A stretch of 26,227 bases of DNA. It comes from a virus. Within the stretch, counting starts at the first letter, position 1. Each line of letters opens with the position of its first letter. The stretch covers positions 1 through 26,227 of IMG/VR virus record IMGVR_UViG_3300020056_001723. One strand, written 5' to 3'. The translations under genes were made by a program, and so were the position numbers. Positions 1 through 6,743 of the stretch are shown one piece after another. The notes below the pieces were generated by a model. It was not told the DNA's origin. It ran no database searches and was given only the letters and a program-made list of their open reading frames with translations.

Positions 1-70
1 TAACGACATCAATATCATCGCATACATTCCAACAACTCATTATATCTTGTTCTAAATCAAATATCTTCAT
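1..70 (-). CDS. small phage protein, C-terminus outside the window
   Basis: An open frame starts at ATG (68-70) and runs off the left edge, giving 23 residues that begin MKIFDLEQDIMSC. It overlaps the end of the preceding gene by 14 bases, the dense packing seen throughout. The N-terminus resembles a short protein I associate with marine T4-like phages, but I cannot name a function. It is probably real because of the coupling and the good codon pattern. Confidence 0.6.
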   Translation of the reverse strand, partial: MKIFDLEQDIMSCWNVCDDIDVV

Positions 71-230
71 GTTCCATTGCACTCTCTAACTGTTGAAGGT
101 AGATTTCAAACTTCTCAATCATTCCTTGTGCAGCATCCACCGCACGTTCATCACCCATTTCTTTGTATGTCTGAATGTTACTTTCACACGCAGCGATATA
201 TCCTTGGAGTTCTGAAATCATTCCTTGCAT
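57..230 (-). CDS. small hypothetical phage protein (57 aa)
   Basis: The protein is short, acidic and helical, with no recognised family. I start it at the ATG at 228-230 (MQGMISELQGYI). The frame stays open up to a GTG at 293, but that stretch holds a perfect sigma70 promoter whose -10 lies at 261-266, so transcripts begin too late to include the longer form. A purine-rich AAGAAAGA precedes the chosen ATG as a weak ribosome site. The gene overlaps the next one downstream by 14 bases. Function unknown; a host-takeover peptide is possible because it sits directly behind a strong host-type promoter. Confidence 0.65.
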   Translation of the reverse strand: MQGMISELQGYIAACESNIQTYKEMGDERAVDAAQGMIEKFEIYLQQLESAMEHEDI

Positions 231-260
231 TTTTCGATCTTTCTTTGTTACTACTCTCTT

Positions 261-289
261 ATTATAGAGAAAGTGCAAGAACTTGTCAA
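261..289 (-). promoter_or_regulatory. perfect-consensus sigma70 promoter
   Basis: On the minus strand TTGACA (284-289) is followed by exactly 17 bases and TATAAT (261-266). Both hexamers match the bacterial housekeeping consensus fully. It points into the small gene at 57-230. In a T4-like phage this is the expected form of an early promoter read by unmodified host polymerase. Confidence 0.9.
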
Positions 290-310
290 GCACTTTCTTA
301 GAGAAAATAG

Positions 311-340
311 AAAAATTTACGGGCGTAACCGCAGGGCGGT
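311..340 (-). terminator. possible weak terminator after the DUF262 gene
   Basis: Read on the minus strand, two short hairpins follow the stop at 350: ACCGC-loop-GCGGT (328-340) and TTAC-GCCC-GTAA (317-328), then a run of five T (311-315). Each stem is only 4-5 bp and they share a base, so termination would be weak. It lies between the DUF262 gene and the perfect promoter for the next gene. Confidence 0.35.
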
Positions 341-349
341 CACAGGCGG

Positions 350-1864
350 TCAGGTCAAATTGACAGAACCATTTGATCTATTCTCCCCAGAGTCTTGAAG
401 AACAAGATTCTCAGTAGAGTTAGATCCCCCATTATGTTTAGAGATTATGTGACCTCTATCATAGCGATTCAAATCACGAACAGATACTCGTTTTCCTTTT
501 AAGTCTTTCCGATTGTTCGCTTCCCATACGACTTCTTTCTGTGGCATTGGCATTGAAAGAGCAGCATCGATAATGATGTTGTCATCTTTCAAATGTTCCT
601 CTTTTTCAATGAATTTTTTGCAGAGCAATTCTACCCGACAACGAATAAACTCATCTTTGATTTCAGAACATGCCCAGAAGAAACCATAAGGTACTTTTGT
701 TGGTGTTGATAGTTTTTTCCCATCTGTACCATGAGTGATACGTCCAGCAGGATCATCCCTCAGTACTTTTTGTATTGCGGCATACTCTTTTACAAAAGCT
801 TCTACATCTTTTATTTTCCATGAAGGAGTTGTAATATCCGTATATACCCGATTGTCCAGTTGATAACGGAAATAGATATAGTTACGCAGCATTACATTGT
901 TATAGGTTTTTTTAGAACCAGCTGTTTTCATTCCTTCTGCAAACTCACGAAGATATCCTTTTATTTGATCTACTTGTTTGTTTGTAACAGGCGGTGTACC
1001 AGTAAACATGGATTCATGGGCACTGATTTTTGATGAAGACGGCTGCGTACCTTTTGCAATCCAATGATACACTTCTGATAAAAACAATTCATGTCCTGCA
1101 AGGTCTTCACTATATGTTTTCCCAGAAACACTTTGCAGTGCAGTAATTGCAAGTTTGTCTTCAAGAACTGATGAAATTTGACGGCGATATGTTGAGAACC
1201 AGAAACGTGTAAGCATTTTCTGCCATTCTGTCCATGGATATCCTTCATTTTTCGCAATCAATGCATTTACGAGATCTTGAATTTCACCCTCTTCTGCAAC
1301 CATGTACAACAATTCGATGTTCAAAAATGAATTTCGAAGTGATTCATGCAACTCTTTGAAATATTTTCCTTGTGCATACTCTACAATTTTTCCATTCTCA
1401 TCTACAACTGGAATATCTGCAGCACCAAGAGGAAATTCGTTATTGATAAACGGAACAATCGCATTTAAAATTCTGTTTTGTCCGTCAATGATATAGTTTT
1501 CAACACCACCGGCAATATCTTTGCGAATTTCTTCAATCTCTTGTGCAAGAGCAGTTTTCCGTTCTTTATCAATAGTGCGGTTGTTTTCGTTGATTAAACT
1601 TTGTAATAGAAGATTCGCAGGCACAACGATAATTTTGTCCAAGTATTCCAATCCTTGAATTACAGTGTTGAGATAGGACTGCCTACGATGGTTGTCCCAT
1701 GCAGATTCTTGTAATTTTCGTTGGAGTAATCCTGCCGCAGTGTCTAATGCTGCGTATGGAGTGTTGTCTCCTTTTTCATCTGTTATTGGTGTTGCAAGTT
1801 CTGCCAACTTACCAACAGTAATATTATCCAGAAAAAATCTAGTTTTTTTTGCGAATTCCAACAT
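350..1864 (-). CDS. DUF262-HNH nuclease (GmrSD/BrxU-like)
   Basis: A 504-residue protein with the DUF262 ParB-like signature DGQNR at about 127-131 (usual form DGQQR) inside a YIIDGQNRILNAI context, a long helical middle, and a C-terminal HNH-type nuclease patch at about 469-499 (DRGHIISKHNGG, then NLVLQ, then ENRSNG; H472, N486 and N495 are candidate catalytic or metal residues). DUF262 proteins use nucleotides to control attached nucleases in type IV restriction (GmrSD) and in BrxU/SspE defence. Here it may target rival phages or host DNA; a homing endonuclease is the alternative. AAGGAG lies 6 bases before the ATG. The final HNH histidine appears to be Asn495. Confidence 0.75.
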   Translation of the reverse strand: MLEFAKKTRFFLDNITVGKLAELATPITDEKGDNTPYAALDTAAGLLQRKLQESAWDNHRRQSYLNTVIQGLEYLDKIIVVPANLLLQSLINENNRTIDKERKTALAQEIEEIRKDIAGGVENYIIDGQNRILNAIVPFINNEFPLGAADIPVVDENGKIVEYAQGKYFKELHESLRNSFLNIELLYMVAEEGEIQDLVNALIAKNEGYPWTEWQKMLTRFWFSTYRRQISSVLEDKLAITALQSVSGKTYSEDLAGHELFLSEVYHWIAKGTQPSSSKISAHESMFTGTPPVTNKQVDQIKGYLREFAEGMKTAGSKKTYNNVMLRNYIYFRYQLDNRVYTDITTPSWKIKDVEAFVKEYAAIQKVLRDDPAGRITHGTDGKKLSTPTKVPYGFFWACSEIKDEFIRCRVELLCKKFIEKEEHLKDDNIIIDAALSMPMPQKEVVWEANNRKDLKGKRVSVRDLNRYDRGHIISKHNGGSNSTENLVLQDSGENRSNGSVNLT

Positions 1865-1963
1865 CGCATTCTCCTTTTTAATAAGCGTCTTCGATATTCG
1901 ATAGACTGTCCAAATACTTGGATATTTTTTTAGGTCGTTACCAAGTTTATCGACTCAAAGTGT

Positions 1964-1982
1964 GGGGGGCATTGCACCCCCC
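1964..1982. other. G6/C6 hairpin
   Basis: GGGGGG (1964-1969), a 7-base loop and CCCCCC (1977-1982) form a very stable stem between the small DNA-binding gene and the DUF262 gene. On the plus strand it is followed by TAGTTTTTT, as in an intrinsic terminator. On the minus strand, where the genes lie, an A-tract precedes it and no T-run follows. It may protect the 3' end of the upstream mRNA or partly separate the two genes. Confidence 0.6.
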
Positions 1983-1995
1983 TAGTTTTTTATTA

Positions 1996-2268
1996 TTATG
2001 CAGCTTGTGCAGCCAATGCCCTATAACCAGCAGCAACAACTGAACGAGGCGGAGTACCAAGACGATAGAAAGTCTTAGTGCGTCCCTTAGTATCAGTGTG
2101 CTGGTTTGCAAAAATTGCAAAACCCTTCATACGAAGGCTAGATACTGTTGCACGAGCATTTCCAACCTTGAATTGGTTTTCAATCTGAGCAGCAGTCAAA
2201 CCTTTATCATTATTACGAAGAGCCTCAAGGACTCGATCTTGTTTTGTCACAACATTTGCATTAGTCAT
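1996..2268 (-). CDS. small winged-helix-like DNA-binding protein
   Basis: A 90-residue basic protein. Residues about 10-55 (QDRVLEALRNNDKGLTAAQI, then a helix with ATVSSLRMKG) look like a helix-turn-helix, followed by a basic wing (TDTKGRTKTFYRLG) and an Ala-rich tail. The pattern suggests a winged-helix regulator; I recall similar short proteins in marine T4-like phages, without a known role. Its promoter (2329-2358) carries a perfect 7+7 inverted repeat at the start of the transcript, which fits self-repression. GGAG lies 10 bases before the ATG. The DNA-binding assignment is inferred from sequence pattern only. Confidence 0.65.
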   Translation of the reverse strand: MTNANVVTKQDRVLEALRNNDKGLTAAQIENQFKVGNARATVSSLRMKGFAIFANQHTDTKGRTKTFYRLGTPPRSVVAAGYRALAAQAA

Positions 2269-2300
2269 GTTTTACATTCTCCATTTTAAGTTTACGAAAT

Positions 2301-2321
2301 GTTAACACTTCACATGTTAAC
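2301..2321. promoter_or_regulatory. inverted repeat, candidate operator
   Basis: GTTAACA (2301-2307), 7 spacer bases, TGTTAAC (2315-2321): perfect 7-bp arms. It begins about 8 bases downstream of the -10 box at 2329-2334, so it covers the expected transcription start and early leader, a classic repressor site. It could also act as an mRNA leader hairpin. Confidence 0.6.
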
Positions 2322-2328
2322 TACAGAC

Positions 2329-2358
2329 AGTATATCACAAATAATTCCTCTTTGTCAA
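2329..2358 (-). promoter_or_regulatory. sigma70-type early promoter
   Basis: TTGACA (2353-2358), 18-base spacer, TATACT (2329-2334) on the minus strand, reading into the small DNA-binding gene. The -35 overlaps the first bases beyond the stop of the gene at 2364-2573. Confidence 0.8.
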
Positions 2359-2363
2359 GAAGT

Positions 2364-2573
2364 TTATTCATCAATATACTGAATTATTTTAGACTTTACT
2401 GTTCCACCAGCAAGTCTAAGACTGACAACATACGATTCAGCATCATCATATGAGTCAAATATTACAGGCACCATGTTAAAGTCACATCTGCCAGTATCTT
2501 CGGTTATATACATCCAAGTATCCTCTCTATCAGAAGGATTAATCATAACAACATATCTATTATCATTTGACAT
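2364..2573 (-). CDS. small hypothetical phage protein (69 aa)
   Basis: Starts MSNDNRYVVMINPSDRED. The alternating hydrophobic pattern and aromatic residues suggest a small alpha/beta fold, but I recognise no family. AAAGG precedes the ATG by 8 bases, and the start overlaps the stop of the 47-residue gene before it (2563-2706), so translation is probably coupled. It is the last gene of the unit opened by the promoter at 3462-3490. Confidence 0.7.
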   Translation of the reverse strand: MSNDNRYVVMINPSDREDTWMYITEDTGRCDFNMVPVIFDSYDDAESYVVSLRLAGGTVKSKIIQYIDE

Positions 2574-2706
2574 TTTCTTTACCTTTTAGAAATTTGTACA
2601 GTTTTACATAGTATGCAAAACTTTTTGGATAATGTACAGGACTTGGATGATGAGGAAACATCAGTAGAAATTTTTTATATTCTAATTCTGCTTCCTCATT
2701 CGACAT
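2563..2706 (-). CDS. small hypothetical phage protein (47 aa)
   Basis: A 47-codon frame starting MSNEEAELEYKKFLLMF, basic and aromatic at the C-terminus. Its ATG (2704-2706) shares one base with the TAA of the preceding gene (TAATG), and its TGA lies 8 bases inside the next gene. Both ends are therefore coupled to neighbours, which argues strongly that it is translated. No family recognised. Confidence 0.7.
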   Translation of the reverse strand: MSNEEAELEYKKFLLMFPHHPSPVHYPKSFAYYVKLYKFLKGKENVK

Positions 2707-2981
2707 TATACAACCAATCCACTAGTCTGTTCTGTCCACGCCTTTTGGACTTCTTCATTCGCCTCTGTAATGAATACGGCATGACGAATTTTCATTTCTT
2801 TAGGGTCTGAAATACCAGTTGCAGCAATACCGTGTGCGAACCCCATGTTTTGATTTTCACCAAACACAATCATTCTGGGATTACTAAGAGTAATACCAGT
2901 GGCATCATCTTCAACTAATCGTCCAATAAACTCACCAACAGGTGTCACTACAGTGATAATTTGATTTTTTTCATAACTCAT
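2706..2981 (-). CDS. hypothetical protein with Sm-like sheet pattern
   Basis: 91 residues starting MSYEKNQIITVVTPVGEF. I take the ATG at 2979-2981 because AAAGGA lies 8 bases upstream; the longer reading to 3056 would run deep into the cupin gene. The opening resembles the bent-sheet pattern of Sm/Hfq-like folds (ITVVTPVGEFIGRLVEDD, then an ITLSNPRMI strand), with a long loop and an acidic C-terminus. An Sm-like RNA-binding role is possible but not demonstrated. Stop and next start overlap as TAATG. Confidence 0.7.
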   Translation of the reverse strand: MSYEKNQIITVVTPVGEFIGRLVEDDATGITLSNPRMIVFGENQNMGFAHGIAATGISDPKEMKIRHAVFITEANEEVQKAWTEQTSGLVV

Positions 2982-2992
2982 TTTAGTTTCCT

Positions 2993-3433
2993 TTAAGTAT
3001 TTAATCTTGATTGGGTTTGCATTCTCTCTTTTAGATAAGTTTGATAGTGAACCCATTCACCATCTTTGATAAATCCCCATTCTTTCTTCTTACCAAATCG
3101 AAAGAACAGTGTCCATGCCGAACCACCTTGAGGAATTTCCAAATAGTGCAGACTTCCTGCCTTTGAAAATCTCATGTGTCCAGGCCCTCTCCAAAACTTA
3201 CCTTCTGGAGTGTGTTCCCAATAACCACCTTTTAGGATGATGGTAAAATAATCCCATGGATGGTCATGAAAAACTGGTTCATCGGATAAAACTATTTTGT
3301 GTAGATAAGCGTTAAAAGGAACTTTTCTTCCCTTTGAAAAATTATCTACTTTATCTCTAAACAACAAATGCCAGCGATGCATATATGGTGTAATACCATC
3401 TCTGTCATAGATAATTCTTTTCCTACCGAACAC
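2993..3433 (-). CDS. cupin-fold protein
   Basis: 146 residues with a cupin-like metal motif FHDHPWDYFTIILKGGYWEH near residues 57-76 and a second strand-rich half ending in a possible ligand (SLHYLEI, about 93-99). Cupins bind a metal and act as dioxygenases, isomerases or sugar-binding proteins; the substrate cannot be read here. It starts at GTG (3431-3433) with GGAG 6 bases upstream, directly behind a sigma70-type promoter, and heads a four-gene unit. Confidence 0.7.
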   Translation of the reverse strand: MFGRKRIIYDRDGITPYMHRWHLLFRDKVDNFSKGRKVPFNAYLHKIVLSDEPVFHDHPWDYFTIILKGGYWEHTPEGKFWRGPGHMRFSKAGSLHYLEIPQGGSAWTLFFRFGKKKEWGFIKDGEWVHYQTYLKERMQTQSRLNT

Positions 3434-3461
3434 TTAAGTCTCCAATTCAAATATTACGTTT

Positions 3462-3490
3462 ATACTACACTAAACATTATATAATGTCAA
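3462..3490 (-). promoter_or_regulatory. sigma70-type early promoter
   Basis: TTGACA (3485-3490), 17 bases, TAGTAT (3462-3467) on the minus strand, about 30 bases before the cupin gene. Confidence 0.75.
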
Positions 3491-3497
3491 TATGTTT

Positions 3498-4010
3498 TTA
3501 TAAAATTCTTTCGTATGCCCATTCTGGTGTGTCTGTTCTACTCTTACCATTTACTACACCATCTGCACCAAAAGATGCAGCCCAACTATTTGGTTTTAAC
3601 TTTGGTTCAATACCAGTCATACCAAGAACATAACCCGCCGCCTCTGATGCAGCACAATTAGAACCATATTGTGGATTTGTATTAATGTCCAAATGTATTT
3701 CAATATCAAACTCATCGATAAAAGGTATTACTTGTGTATATAATTCACATACCTTTCTCACTTCGTTTAACATTCTCATTTTAGGTCTGTCTTTCTTTAA
3801 ATCATAATCATCTTCATATGATATATTAGAGAATATCCGACAACCACTGTTTCCATTCATATGGACAATACACACTGCAGCGTATCTGGCCTTTTTCTTT
3901 CCTTTTTTAGTAAGAAAACGAACACTGTCACACCCTAGATATATCTTTGTTCGATTATCTAGGGCGGATAACAGTTCTACCATATCCTCTATTTGAGTTG
4001 CTGATAACAT
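3498..4010 (-). CDS. DUF458/YkuK-like RNase H-fold protein
   Basis: 170 residues. The opening strand holds IYLGCDSVRF (about 23-32) with the acidic residue expected in an RNase H core, then YAAVCIVHMNG, and later a second acidic patch IEIHLDINTNPQYGSN (about 103-118) before ASEAAGYVLG. This matches the DUF458 (YkuK) family, predicted RNase H-like nucleases often seen in T4-like marine phages. The substrate is unknown. Its start is joined to the stop of the oxygenase gene as TAATG, so the two are co-translated. Confidence 0.75.
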   Translation of the reverse strand: MLSATQIEDMVELLSALDNRTKIYLGCDSVRFLTKKGKKKARYAAVCIVHMNGNSGCRIFSNISYEDDYDLKKDRPKMRMLNEVRKVCELYTQVIPFIDEFDIEIHLDINTNPQYGSNCAASEAAGYVLGMTGIEPKLKPNSWAASFGADGVVNGKSRTDTPEWAYERIL

Positions 4011-4636
4011 TATTGTAACATGGCCCTTAAATTAAACGACATTGTTATTCTTTCATCACCAGTATGTTCTGCAACCCCATGTTCATAATCAGCGGGGAAG
4101 ATTGCAACATAACCGTCTTTTCCACTATACTGAACCTCATTATTAAAATTTGTTGGAGAAGATTCAGTATTTTTTACATATAGAACACCAGATAGTTGGC
4201 CAACATGAGTATGCATCGGATTTACATCACCAGCATTTGCATAATTAATCCAAACACCCCAGTCATAATGATCTTGAGTTCCATAAAAAGAAACTCTATG
4301 GCGTAAAATTTCTAACCTTTCTCCCATACTCCTTTTTAGCAATGGTGGAAATGTTTTTGCAATATACAACTTTCCAAGTGTAATCAAATATGCCTGTGTA
4401 AAAGAAGACTCCTGTAAATGTTTAGGAACACTAATTTGATAGCTGTTTAGTCCAGCATTAACATGTTCTAATAATATACTTAACTCATGATCTTTAAACT
4501 TTCTACAATGTTCAGTCCACTCCAGCAATTCTTGGTGTATCGCAGTTGGAAGTTTACCAACAAAAACTGGAGTATTTTCTAAGAACTGAAAACCTTCATA
4601 GATGTTTAACAGATCCTTTACAGATTGTTGTTTCAT
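4010..4636 (-). CDS. putative 2OG-Fe(II) oxygenase
   Basis: 208 residues. A double-stranded beta-helix core holds the iron motif MHTHVGQLSGVLYV (H142, H144), then H186 (YEHGVAEH) and R196, the Arg that would hold the 2-oxoglutarate carboxylate, 10 residues later. This fits the phage-rich PF13759-type oxygenases, which couple O2 and 2-oxoglutarate to hydroxylation of an unknown target (protein, sugar or base). Such genes are common in ocean T4-like phages. It is coupled by TAATG both to the gene before and the gene after. Confidence 0.8.
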   Translation of the reverse strand: MKQQSVKDLLNIYEGFQFLENTPVFVGKLPTAIHQELLEWTEHCRKFKDHELSILLEHVNAGLNSYQISVPKHLQESSFTQAYLITLGKLYIAKTFPPLLKRSMGERLEILRHRVSFYGTQDHYDWGVWINYANAGDVNPMHTHVGQLSGVLYVKNTESSPTNFNNEVQYSGKDGYVAIFPADYEHGVAEHTGDERITMSFNLRAMLQ

Positions 4637-4992
4637 TACATACCGTTTTCTGGATACTTTTCTGGTTCTTGCTCATCCTCATCAACGACAACTTCAGCAT
4701 CTTCCACTACAGTTTCGTCAAGGGCTTCTGAATTGACAAATACTTCCTTTTCAATTTGTGTCTCAGCACCGTCAGTTTCCACCATATTAATTTTAGCGGA
4801 TGGTTGCGGTGCCATTTGCATTCCCTGAGTTCTCATTGCATGAGCGATCATTTTTCTAATCCGCCTTTCTTGCAATTTTTGGTTGTTTTCAGCAACTTTT
4901 AACGCAAGCCGATGTTTTCTGCGTTTAGTGTTATGCAATCCATGTTTTTTTGCCCTTCTTGCAACACCAGCTCTATCTTTTAGTTTATACAT
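4636..4992 (-). CDS. hypothetical basic/acidic bipartite protein
   Basis: 118 residues of strongly split charge: residues 1-55 are rich in Lys and Arg (RRAKKHGLHNTKRRKHRL), while about 75-115 are rich in Asp and Glu. There is no hydrophobic core or signal, so it is likely largely disordered. The basic half could bind nucleic acid. It overlaps the preceding gene by 8 bases and the oxygenase by TAATG. No family recognised. Confidence 0.65.
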   Translation of the reverse strand: MYKLKDRAGVARRAKKHGLHNTKRRKHRLALKVAENNQKLQERRIRKMIAHAMRTQGMQMAPQPSAKINMVETDGAETQIEKEVFVNSEALDETVVEDAEVVVDEDEQEPEKYPENGM

Positions 4993-5209
4993 TTAATTCT
5001 TCTCCAAGTTTTTTAATTCCAAGTGCCCAATTTTCTGCAGCATCCTCTACATAGTTTATAGATTTTTGCGGAAAATCTTCTGTGAAAAATAACAATCCTT
5101 CATTGTCAAAATATTTGATAAGATTGATATTTTGTACAAAATCGACATGCACTTCTGCATATCCTTTTTGATTATCAGCGTAATAGGTAGATATTTTTCG
5201 TGTTTTCAT
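4985..5209 (-). CDS. hypothetical phage protein (74 aa)
   Basis: Starts MKTRKISTYYADNQKGYAEV. I choose the ATG at 5207-5209 because GGGAGA lies 7 bases upstream; the longer reading to 5236 starts inside a palindrome beside the terminator. It has mixed strands and helices and no known motif. It heads a four-gene coupled run ending with the RNase H-like gene. I found no clear promoter directly before it. Confidence 0.65.
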   Translation of the reverse strand: MKTRKISTYYADNQKGYAEVHVDFVQNINLIKYFDNEGLLFFTEDFPQKSINYVEDAAENWALGIKKLGEELNV

Positions 5210-5229
5210 TTTTTTCTCCCTGTATAAAC

Positions 5230-5242
5230 TGCACATTGTGCA
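5230..5242. repeat. 13-base palindrome
   Basis: TGCACATTGTGCA is a perfect palindrome around one central base. It lies between the terminator at 5244-5275 and the ribosome site of the gene at 4985-5209, where it could be a protein-binding site or a leader hairpin. Confidence 0.4.
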
Positions 5243-5243
5243 T

Positions 5244-5275
5244 AAAAAAAGGGATGTAGAAATTTACATCCCTTT
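5244..5275 (-). terminator. strong intrinsic terminator
   Basis: On the minus strand an 11-bp perfect stem (AAAGGGATGTA with TACATCCCTTT, loop of 6) runs into seven T. It lies 5 bases past the stop of the gene at 5280-5537 and closes the late block that begins at 6736. Confidence 0.9.
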
Positions 5276-5279
5276 GTCT

Positions 5280-5537
5280 TTAATTCTTATTCTTAGTCGT
5301 AATCCGATTCATCATATCATTAAATTCATTGGGATCTATTAACTGATCTCTATTTTTTTCAAAATGGTTGTCTAATATTTCTATCCTAACTAACTCCATT
5401 AGAGTTTCTGCAATCTGTCTTTTTCTTGGCGAACATGAAGTCAAATATATTCTCAATTCAGCTTGTGTTGTACAACTCCACAATTCGTCCATTATACCAT
5501 GATATTTTTTTGGTATGTTATCGACTCTAAATTCCAT
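5280..5537 (-). CDS. hypothetical phage protein (85 aa)
   Basis: Starts MEFRVDNIPKKYHGIMDELW. I use the ATG at 5535-5537, which has GAGGAG 6 bases before it; upstream ATGs in frame lack a site. The protein is largely helical and charged, with no recognised family. It follows the SleB hydrolase and may also be read from the late-like octamer at 5555-5562. A strong terminator follows at once, so it is the last gene of its unit. Confidence 0.7.
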   Translation of the reverse strand: MEFRVDNIPKKYHGIMDELWSCTTQAELRIYLTSCSPRKRQIAETLMELVRIEILDNHFEKNRDQLIDPNEFNDMMNRITTKNKN

Positions 5538-5554
5538 ACTAGTCTCCTCATTCA

Positions 5555-5562
5555 TATTTATT
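5555..5562 (-). promoter_or_regulatory. late-promoter-like octamer (AATAAATA)
   Basis: AATAAATA on the minus strand, 17 bases before the start of the gene at 5280-5537 and overlapping the stop of the SleB gene. It differs from the T4 late consensus TATAAATA at the first base only. Confidence 0.45.
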
Positions 5563-6127
5563 ACCATTTTGCCCGATAAAATATATGAGAACCAATACGG
5601 CCAATACGATCTTTTTTAGTTGACCAATACGGTTTGACATAGGTGGCATGATAGTGAGTTGCACCCTCAGTCAATCCACGATATGAACCAAGATAAAAAT
5701 CTCTTGCAAATTTTCTAGAGCGATCCCATGCAGTGATATCACTTGGAACATCAGATTTTCCATCACAATACCAAGAGAACTGACATCGATTTCGAACCAT
5801 TACCATTTTATCAGGATTTTTCCAAGATGGTTTTTTTTCACCTTGATAAATAACATCACAAATTGTATCTGGGAAATGTTTGTGGTTTACCCTGTTCTGA
5901 ACAACATCACTAACGGCCATAGCATCAGCGAGCGAAACTGCTCTTGTCTCCCAATATATATTAAGTGCAAGACACTCAATGGATGCAATATCATCAACAG
6001 TCATCTCTCTTTTTTCGTCCATGTGTGTCGCTGCGGATGCGACTGAGAGCATACTAACAACTATAAGTCCATTTAATGCAATAGTTGCAGTATTTTTAAT
6101 CTTTCTTCCGAATTGTGTAAGTGCCAT
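5561..6127 (-). CDS. SleB-type cell wall hydrolase, exported
   Basis: 188 residues. A signal peptide-like start (hydrophobic 15-32, ending SVASAA) is followed by a Hydrolase_2/SleB domain: ECLALNIYWETRA with the likely catalytic Glu60, then QFSWYCDG (about 116-123) and GATHYHATYVKPYW (about 155-168). The family cleaves peptidoglycan glycan strands. With its own export signal it could act as an endolysin that reaches the periplasm without a holin, or it could be virion-associated. AGAGG lies 6 bases before the ATG, and its start lies inside the AbrB-like gene (32-base overlap). Confidence 0.85.
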   Translation of the reverse strand: MALTQFGRKIKNTATIALNGLIVVSMLSVASAATHMDEKREMTVDDIASIECLALNIYWETRAVSLADAMAVSDVVQNRVNHKHFPDTICDVIYQGEKKPSWKNPDKMVMVRNRCQFSWYCDGKSDVPSDITAWDRSRKFARDFYLGSYRGLTEGATHYHATYVKPYWSTKKDRIGRIGSHIFYRAKW

Positions 6128-6329
6128 GATGTGCCTCTTCCCATATTAAATCATCACCAATATCCCAACCCATCTGATTTAGTAATTCAGTAGGTAGGGG
6201 CAGTACAAGATTTCCTTCATCGTCTTCTTCTAATTGTACTGACATCAACTCTCCTTCTTTCGCCTGTTCTTCTCTAAGACGCCGGCCCATATAATCCCAA
6301 TAAGATTCTCGCCTGATATTGTCAACCAT
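6096..6329 (-). CDS. AbrB/SpoVT-like small protein
   Basis: 77 residues. The C-terminal part (about 33-75: GNLVLPLPTELLNQMGWDIG, then a strand pair ending YTIRKKD) has the swapped-hairpin AbrB/MazE pattern. Such domains bind DNA, often as autoregulators or antitoxins. Two starts are possible: the ATG at 6327-6329, coupled as TAATG to the gene before, and an internal ATG at 6243-6245 with a perfect AAGGAG 5 bases upstream, giving a 49-residue AbrB-only form. Both may be used. No toxin gene is adjacent. Confidence 0.7.
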   Translation of the reverse strand: MVDNIRRESYWDYMGRRLREEQAKEGELMSVQLEEDDEGNLVLPLPTELLNQMGWDIGDDLIWEEAHHGTYTIRKKD

Positions 6330-6700
6330 TAACTGGGTTCTCCATCCTCTACTTTGTTATATGGTATAAAATTATTACCATTTAGTATGAGACAACCATA
6401 TCCATTTGGAAATACTGCAATAATACTGTATGAACCTTTCTCTGGATTCATTAACCAAAAAGTCTCAACCTTAATCCACTGTCCATTCAATAATCTTATA
6501 GTTGATATAGAACTACCTAATGGCAATTCTCCATATTTGTTTTGAACTAACTCAAATAGGTAATTTGATTCAGTATCACACCCATGCATGGTTGCCAGTG
6601 GTGTTGGTGTTGGCCTCGGCGTTGGTTGAATCTCTTGTCCGTTTGCAATCCCTGCTGTCATAAAGAGCAGGGGTAACGCTAATACTGCTCTTTTGAACAT
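6329..6700 (-). CDS. secreted protein with Pro/Thr linker
   Basis: 123 residues: signal peptide (about 1-21, ending GIANGQ), a low-complexity PTPRPTPTP linker (about 27-35), then a compact globular domain with two cysteines (C41, C102) that could form a disulfide outside the cytoplasm. No known family. It is the first gene behind a late-type octamer and shares its unit with the SleB hydrolase, so it probably acts in the envelope late in infection. AGAGAGG lies just upstream of the ATG. Confidence 0.7.
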   Translation of the reverse strand: MFKRAVLALPLLFMTAGIANGQEIQPTPRPTPTPLATMHGCDTESNYLFELVQNKYGELPLGSSISTIRLLNGQWIKVETFWLMNPEKGSYSIIAVFPNGYGCLILNGNNFIPYNKVEDGEPS

Positions 6701-6735
6701 CTTGATACCTCTCTGTAGGGGGAATACCCATCTAA

Positions 6736-6743
6736 TATTTATG
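6736..6743 (-). promoter_or_regulatory. late promoter (CATAAATA)
   Basis: CATAAATA on the minus strand, 35 bases before the secreted-protein gene. It matches the NATAAATA form of T4-type late promoters and overlaps the stop codon region of the gene at 6739-7278. Confidence 0.65.

Noticed and set aside
57-293. Longer form of the first small gene
   Set aside because: The extra N-terminus is encoded by the promoter itself, upstream of the expected transcript start.
1964-1982. G6/C6 hairpin as a terminator for the minus-strand genes
   Set aside because: The T-run lies on the wrong side; only plus-strand reading would end here, and no plus-strand gene precedes it.
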